From Schinkia azotoformans LMG 9581 (GTDB lineage: Bacteria; Bacillota; Bacilli; Bacillales; Bacillaceae_J): 64,000 nt of DNA. Below the pieces are notes generated by a model that did not search any database, was not told where the DNA came from, and was given only the letters and a program-made list of their open reading frames with translations. Both the position numbers and the translations under genes were made by a program. The stretch spans positions 1 through 64,000 of the forward strand of contig NZ_AJLR01000004.1 of NCBI RefSeq assembly GCF_000307855.1, given 5' to 3'. Of this stretch, positions 60,296 through 64,000 are shown piece after piece (the stretch's first letter is position 1; the number at the start of each line of letters is the position of its first letter).

Positions 60296-62209
60296 CTATA
60301 AAGCGAGTTGATATTCATCGTTAACCGTTAATAGCAATTTTACTATTTCTTCGCTCGGTAAAGCCCTACTTAAATAAAATCCTTGTGCATAATCGCAGTT
60401 GTGATTATCCAAAAATTCCAGTTGTTCTTTCGTTTCAACACCTTCGGCCACAACGGTTAATTGTAATTCATGAGCCATCGCGATCATGGCCTTCGTTAAA
60501 GCAATATTATTTTTATTCTGTGGAATATCAGAGATAAAAGAACGATCAATTTTTATTGAATCAATTGGTAGTTGCTGAATGTAGCTTAAATTTGAGTGAC
60601 CTTTTCCGAAATCATCTATTAAGATTTTAAAACCTTGTTTTTTAAGACTAGTAATAATATGGATCACAGATTCCTTTTGAAATAGACTAATATTTTCAGT
60701 GATTTCAAGCCCTATTAGAGTTGGGTCTATGTTTGTTTTATCGATTATATGTTTTGTCATCTTTAACAAATTGGCATTCATCAATTGTATAGGAGACAAA
60801 TTTACAGCAATCTTTGGAATTTTGATACCCGCCAAGCGCCATTTCTGTATTTGTAAACAAACGGTTTCGAGGACCCACTCCCCAATATCTAATATTAACC
60901 CCGTTTCCTCAGCTAAAGGTATAAATTCAGAAGGGGAGATCATTCCAAGTGTAGAGTGATTCCAACGAATTAATGCTTCAAGTCCGATAAGATTCCGGGT
61001 TTTAATATTTATTTGGGGTTGGTAATATAGTTGTAATTCATTCATCTCAATGGCTTTTATTAAATGTTTTTCAAGTAAGACCTTTCTCCTTACTTTCGCA
61101 AGAAGCTCATCCCCAAAAAGCTGGAATTGGTAGCCAACCTCTTTAGCTGCTGTTTTTGCAAGAGTAGCATTTTTGTATAACTCGTCCGCAGTCATTCCGT
61201 GATCCGGATAAATGCCAATGCCGATTGTTGCTGATAGGAAATACTCATCTCCATCAAAATAGAAAGGCTGTTCAATTTCTTGCAGAAGGTTTTCAGCTTC
61301 TTTTTGGACTGCCTCAGCCTCATATAAATTCGGGTTAATGATAGCAAATTCTTTAGAATTTATTCTCCCGATGAATAGACCCTTGTACCTTGTTTGGATT
61401 CGGATAGCTAAAGTCTGCAATAATTCATCACCGACTTTATGCCCATACATTGCATTAAGGGTTTTTAATTTTGCCGTATCAACTATAAATAAAGAAAATT
61501 TCTGTTTGTTTGTTTCCTGGTCATTCAGGAAATTACTAAGATGCTTCATAAATAAGCTGAATTTCGGAAGTCTTGTATAAGAATCATAATGGGTAAGAAA
61601 TTCTATTTTTCCCTCTGCTTGTCGTTGGGATGAGATATCTGTAAAAACACCAATATAATTAGTTACCGATCCATTCATATTGCTGATCTCAGATATACTG
61701 AGTTGTTCAGGGAAAATTTGTCCATTTTTTCTTTGGTTTATTATTTCTCCATGCCACCGTCCGTTTTTCTTTAATTCTTTTTTTAAATTTGAATAAAATT
61801 CGCGAGAATGCAATCCAGAACTTAAAATAGACGGAGTTTTGCCTATCACTTCATTTTCCTTGTAGCCTGTCATTTCTGTAAAAGAAGGATTAATAGTAAT
61901 GATCTCTTCTTTATCGTTAGTAATGACAAGGCCTTCATGCATTTGATCAAATATTGATTTATATATGGTAAGCTCTAATTGTTGGTCTACCAATGTTCTA
62001 ATTTGTTCACGGTCTCGGTATATAAATCGTAAAGATATATAAAACATGATGGCCGTAGTAATTAGCAGGAAAACCCATTCTTTATGTGTCGGAACAAATA
62101 TATTTGCGATAGAGATTCCAACTATTCCGATAACAATATAGGTAGTTGTGAAAACAATAGCAAATTTTAAACCATCTCTTAAATAAGTTTTATCCCTTGT
62201 CTTTGGCAT
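60296..62209 (-). CDS. PAS-GGDEF-EAL protein, probable c-di-GMP phosphodiesterase
   Basis: A 637-residue membrane protein. Two TM helices (about 15-55) are followed by a PAS domain (about 85-200, IITINPSFTEMTGYKENEVIGKTPS) and a GGDEF-fold domain (about 200-360) whose active motif is degenerate (NSKEFAI in place of GG[D/E]EF). The EAL domain (from about 370) keeps EALIRW, NLSPIQL, ENIS, DDFGKGHSNL and VAEGVET. It is expected to cleave c-di-GMP. The ATG at 62207-62209 is used, with GGTGG upstream; an in-frame ATG at 62227 is possible. Confidence 0.88.
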   Translation of the reverse strand: MPKTRDKTYLRDGLKFAIVFTTTYIVIGIVGISIANIFVPTHKEWVFLLITTAIMFYISLRFIYRDREQIRTLVDQQLELTIYKSIFDQMHEGLVITNDKEEIITINPSFTEMTGYKENEVIGKTPSILSSGLHSREFYSNLKKELKKNGRWHGEIINQRKNGQIFPEQLSISEISNMNGSVTNYIGVFTDISSQRQAEGKIEFLTHYDSYTRLPKFSLFMKHLSNFLNDQETNKQKFSLFIVDTAKLKTLNAMYGHKVGDELLQTLAIRIQTRYKGLFIGRINSKEFAIINPNLYEAEAVQKEAENLLQEIEQPFYFDGDEYFLSATIGIGIYPDHGMTADELYKNATLAKTAAKEVGYQFQLFGDELLAKVRRKVLLEKHLIKAIEMNELQLYYQPQINIKTRNLIGLEALIRWNHSTLGMISPSEFIPLAEETGLILDIGEWVLETVCLQIQKWRLAGIKIPKIAVNLSPIQLMNANLLKMTKHIIDKTNIDPTLIGLEITENISLFQKESVIHIITSLKKQGFKILIDDFGKGHSNLSYIQQLPIDSIKIDRSFISDIPQNKNNIALTKAMIAMAHELQLTVVAEGVETKEQLEFLDNHNCDYAQGFYLSRALPSEEIVKLLLTVNDEYQLAL

Positions 62210-62444
62210 TCCACCACAACCTTTCATAGATGATCGACAAGGCTTACGTCTTTATAACAATTACACTATGACATTAGTCACATTATATAATATATTACAG
62301 TAAATTTTTACAAGATTTTTTAAAAGTTTCATGAATCTTCATGAATATTTGTTGAATATATGTCATGACTTCTAATTCATGCTATTTGCTATAATAAGGG
62401 AAGTACATAATAACTAGAAAAGAATGGTAGGAGGAAATTATATA

Positions 62445-63164
62445 ATGAAGAGAGCTTTCTTCGTGATGGTAACAATTCTGTCGATACTGCTATTAGTTTC
62501 ATGTAGCGGTGCTCAGATTGGAAATCTTCAATCTGAAAAATCTAGTATAAATATTCAAAATGAAAAAGCGTTGGATGTTTCGATTCGACTTGGTGCAGGC
62601 GACCTTACGCTAAGCGGCAACACTGCTAAAGCAGCTGAAGTCGACTTTTCATATAATGTGGAAGAGCTTAAACCGGTTATCGACTACAAAATAGCAGAAG
62701 GGGAAGGACAGCTGTCTATTATTCAAAGCAATATGAATAAACCAATGGGAAATTTAGAAGGGCTTGAATACAAAGGCAATGTCGTACTAAATAATAATTT
62801 ACCTATTATCCTATATGTAAAAACAGGAGCAGGAGAGAATCTACTAGATTTAAGCGCAGTACAACTACAAAACGCTGAAATTTATACTGGTGTTGGACAA
62901 ACTACGATTAATTTTGCTGGCGATTATAAAAAGGATTTTGAGGCCAGTATTGAGTCAGGGGTCGGTAATACTGAAATCATTGTTCCCAAAAATGTAGGAG
63001 TAAAAGTATTAATCGAAAACGGGATTGGAAAAGTGGAAACAGAAGGTCTTAAATCTGTGGATAATGATCAGTATGTTAACGATAGTTATGAAAAAGCAAA
63101 AATAAAAACAAATATAAAAATAAAAATGGGTGTCGGTGACCTGAAAATTAAAGTGGGAGAATAA
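62445..63164 (+). CDS. Lipoprotein with toast-rack/DUF2154-like beta domain
   Basis: A 239-residue lipoprotein. The lipobox LLVSCSG is followed by a beta-rich region of self-similar strands (RLGAGDLTLSGN, KTGAGENLLDLS, YTGVGQTTINFAG, ESGVGNTEIIVPK, ENGIGKVETEG, KMGVGDLKIKVGE), each with a G-x-G turn. This resembles the toast_rack N-terminal fold of LiaF-type proteins. Located outside the membrane; function unknown. ATG 62445 has TAGGAGGA upstream. Confidence 0.72.
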   Translation: MKRAFFVMVTILSILLLVSCSGAQIGNLQSEKSSINIQNEKALDVSIRLGAGDLTLSGNTAKAAEVDFSYNVEELKPVIDYKIAEGEGQLSIIQSNMNKPMGNLEGLEYKGNVVLNNNLPIILYVKTGAGENLLDLSAVQLQNAEIYTGVGQTTINFAGDYKKDFEASIESGVGNTEIIVPKNVGVKVLIENGIGKVETEGLKSVDNDQYVNDSYEKAKIKTNIKIKMGVGDLKIKVGE

Positions 63165-63202
63165 ATGAATAGGGCTTAATGGCCCCATTCATTTATTCTT
63201 TT
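63163..63202. terminator. Terminator shared by convergent lipoprotein and gamma-SASP genes
   Basis: AAATGAATAGGGC pairs with GCCCCATTCATTT and is followed by ATTCTTTT. It overlaps the SASP stop codon. Confidence 0.7.
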
Positions 63203-63345
63203 GTACCGGATTGTGCACCGCCTTCATTATATTTGTTAGCTTGGGTACTACCAAATTCATTTCCAAATTCAGTATCATGTTGTTTCTGGAATTGTCCTTG
63301 TTTGTTTTTCTGATCTGCGTCATTTTTCTTTGAACGTTTTGTCAA
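63193..63345 (-). CDS. Gamma-type small acid-soluble spore protein (SspE-like)
   Basis: A 50-residue hydrophilic protein rich in Gln, Asn, Lys and Gly, with EFGNEFGSTQANKYNEGG resembling the EFASETDVQQVKQQN segments of SspE. It has only one such unit, so it is shorter than B. subtilis SspE. It starts at TTG (63345-63343); GGAGATGA lies upstream, and the ATG at 63354-63352 sits right on that site. It serves as a spore amino-acid reserve. Confidence 0.72.
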   Translation of the reverse strand: MTKRSKKNDADQKNKQGQFQKQHDTEFGNEFGSTQANKYNEGGAQSGTKE

Positions 63346-63522
63346 ATGAATCATCTCCATTCATAATTTTTCTTCCTTAGTTTAAATCGATCTCTACTTT
63401 CTATACTTATTTGTGGAAAATTTTAATAATGTTGAAAAATTGTCAAAAAGTAATCGCTTTGAAAGTAGATCGAACTGATAAAATTAACTTAGGTGATGTA
63501 GATTTAAATGGGGGTGTGTTAA

Positions 63523-63624
63523 ATGGCAGAATGGTCAGTTGTAATGAATATTACTTTTGTAGTGGTTGGAATTACCTTTATTTTGTTCAGCCTTGCGGAT
63601 GTAAATGCTTCACAAAAGAACTAA
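63523..63624 (+). CDS. 33-residue single-TM microprotein
   Basis: It starts MAEWSVVMNITFVVVGITFI and continues LFSLADVNASQKN, a single TM helix with short ends. GGGGGTG precedes the ATG, and a terminator follows at 63647-63690. The function is unknown. Confidence 0.6.
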   Translation: MAEWSVVMNITFVVVGITFILFSLADVNASQKN

Positions 63625-63646
63625 TTAACGCATTTTTTTACTTATG

Positions 63647-63690
63647 AAAAGGGGTTGCACTAATTTGGGCAGCCCTTTTTATTTTTTATT
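63647..63690 (+). terminator. Terminator after the microprotein gene
   Basis: AAAAGGGGTTGC pairs with GCAGCCCTTTTT, followed by ATTTTTTATT. Confidence 0.8.
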
Positions 63691-63746
63691 ATTGACTATT
63701 CAGATTTATTTATATATAATCCTAATTACTAATTAAATAGAAACAT

Positions 63747-63898
63747 ACTTATCGAGAGTGACGGAGGGAACAGGCCCTTTGAAGTCCAGCAACCATCAAG
63801 CATGCTTGAAAGGTGCTAAATCCTGCAGGTTTTTACCTGAAAGATAAGGTTGAGTGGCGAATGAACCCTTCTTCCTTATTGGAAGAAGGGTTTTTTAA
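63747..63898 (+). promoter_or_regulatory. SAM-I (S-box) riboswitch with terminator
   Basis: S-box core: CTTATC (63749-63754) pairs with GATAAG (63843-63848) as P1; GAGAGTGACGGAGGGA, GGCCC...GAAGTCCAGCAACC, AAGGTGCTAAATCC and TGAAAGAT follow in order. The terminator AACCCTTCTTCC...GGAAGAAGGGTT (63864-63891) ends in TTTTTT. S-adenosylmethionine would switch off the gene beginning at 63950. Confidence 0.95.
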
Positions 63899-63949
63899 CT
63901 TTATTTATTTTTATGTTGAGTTTTCGAATGTGATTAGGGGGAATTGGAA

Positions 63950-64000
63950 ATGGCAGAAAAATTTAGCACTTATGATTTAGAAACAGTATTATTACACGGG
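63950..64000 (+). CDS. Truncated start of a Cys/Met-metabolism PLP enzyme
   Basis: Only 17 codons are in the window (MAEKFSTYDLETVLLHG). The FETLLLHGG-like start resembles O-acetylhomoserine sulfhydrylase or cystathionine gamma-synthase-type enzymes, and the SAM riboswitch upstream supports methionine synthesis or sulfur metabolism. GGGGGAA lies upstream. The exact enzyme cannot be told. Confidence 0.6.
   Translation, partial: MAEKFSTYDLETVLLHG

Overview
The window looks like chromosomal DNA from a low-GC, aerobic, spore-forming, motile member of the Bacillaceae (Bacillus, Neobacillus or a relative). Three things point there: Shine-Dalgarno sites of the AGGAGG type with frequent TTG/GTG starts, spore genes (alpha/beta and gamma-type SASPs, YjcZ-like peptides), and typical firmicute riboswitches (two TPP, one SAM). 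I see no rRNA, tRNA, CRISPR array, prophage or insertion sequence.

Layout. (1) 0-7.2 kb: homoprotocatechuate (3,4-dihydroxyphenylacetate) meta-cleavage genes: flavin reductase, HpaD, HpaE, two FAH-family HpaG subunits and HpaF, with a MerR and a GntR regulator. A repeated 12-bp operator overlaps three sigma-A promoters, and hpaD has a MerR-type 19-bp-spacer promoter. (2) 7.3-16.6 kb: a second catabolic island around an IclR regulator: LeuC/LeuD-like hydro-lyase and MFS transporter on one side, and an NMT1-type ABC transporter, class III CoA-transferase and HMG-CoA-lyase-like enzyme on the other. It reads as uptake, (de)hydration, CoA activation and retro-Claisen cleavage of a branched dicarboxylic acid such as citramalate, mesaconate or itaconate; the substrate is inferred. 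(3) 16.8-19.7 kb: chemoreceptor and nucleotidyltransferase-like protein. (4) 19.9-27.3 kb: clade II-type nitrous oxide reductase operon (membrane cytochrome c, NosZ, NosB-like, NosD, NosL, NosY, NosF and a SurA-like lipoprotein), behind an FNR/CRP-type palindrome and an array of 11-bp phased repeats. (5) 27.4-31.5 kb: Met/His/Gly-rich secreted protein, two-component system, VanY-like carboxypeptidase, universal stress protein. (6) 31.7-36.5 kb: YhaO/YhaN (Mre11/Rad50-like). (7) 36.5-45.5 kb: quinol-type NO reductase, two chemoreceptors, and an operon joining an RsbW-like kinase, a PilJ/NarX-like sensor phosphatase, a chemoreceptor and a STAS protein. (8) 45.6-54 kb: TPP-riboswitch thiD-thiE, YitT-like protein, a strongly promoted RNA with two look-alike hairpins ahead of a 35-residue membrane peptide, SASP, transglutaminase-like protein, and a TPP-riboswitch thiamine-precursor ABC transporter whose ATPase seems to start at ATA. 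(9) 54-64 kb: small spore-type proteins, a B12-binding radical SAM protein, chemoreceptor, EAL phosphodiesterase, lipoprotein, gamma-SASP, and a SAM riboswitch before a truncated sulfur amino-acid gene.

NO reductase and N2O reductase together give the last two steps of denitrification; no nitrite or nitrate reductase is present. Best leads for new biology: the partner-switching/chemoreceptor operon with a NarX-like input domain, the tandem-hairpin RNA with its microprotein, the dicarboxylate island, and the operator architecture of the hpa and nos regions.
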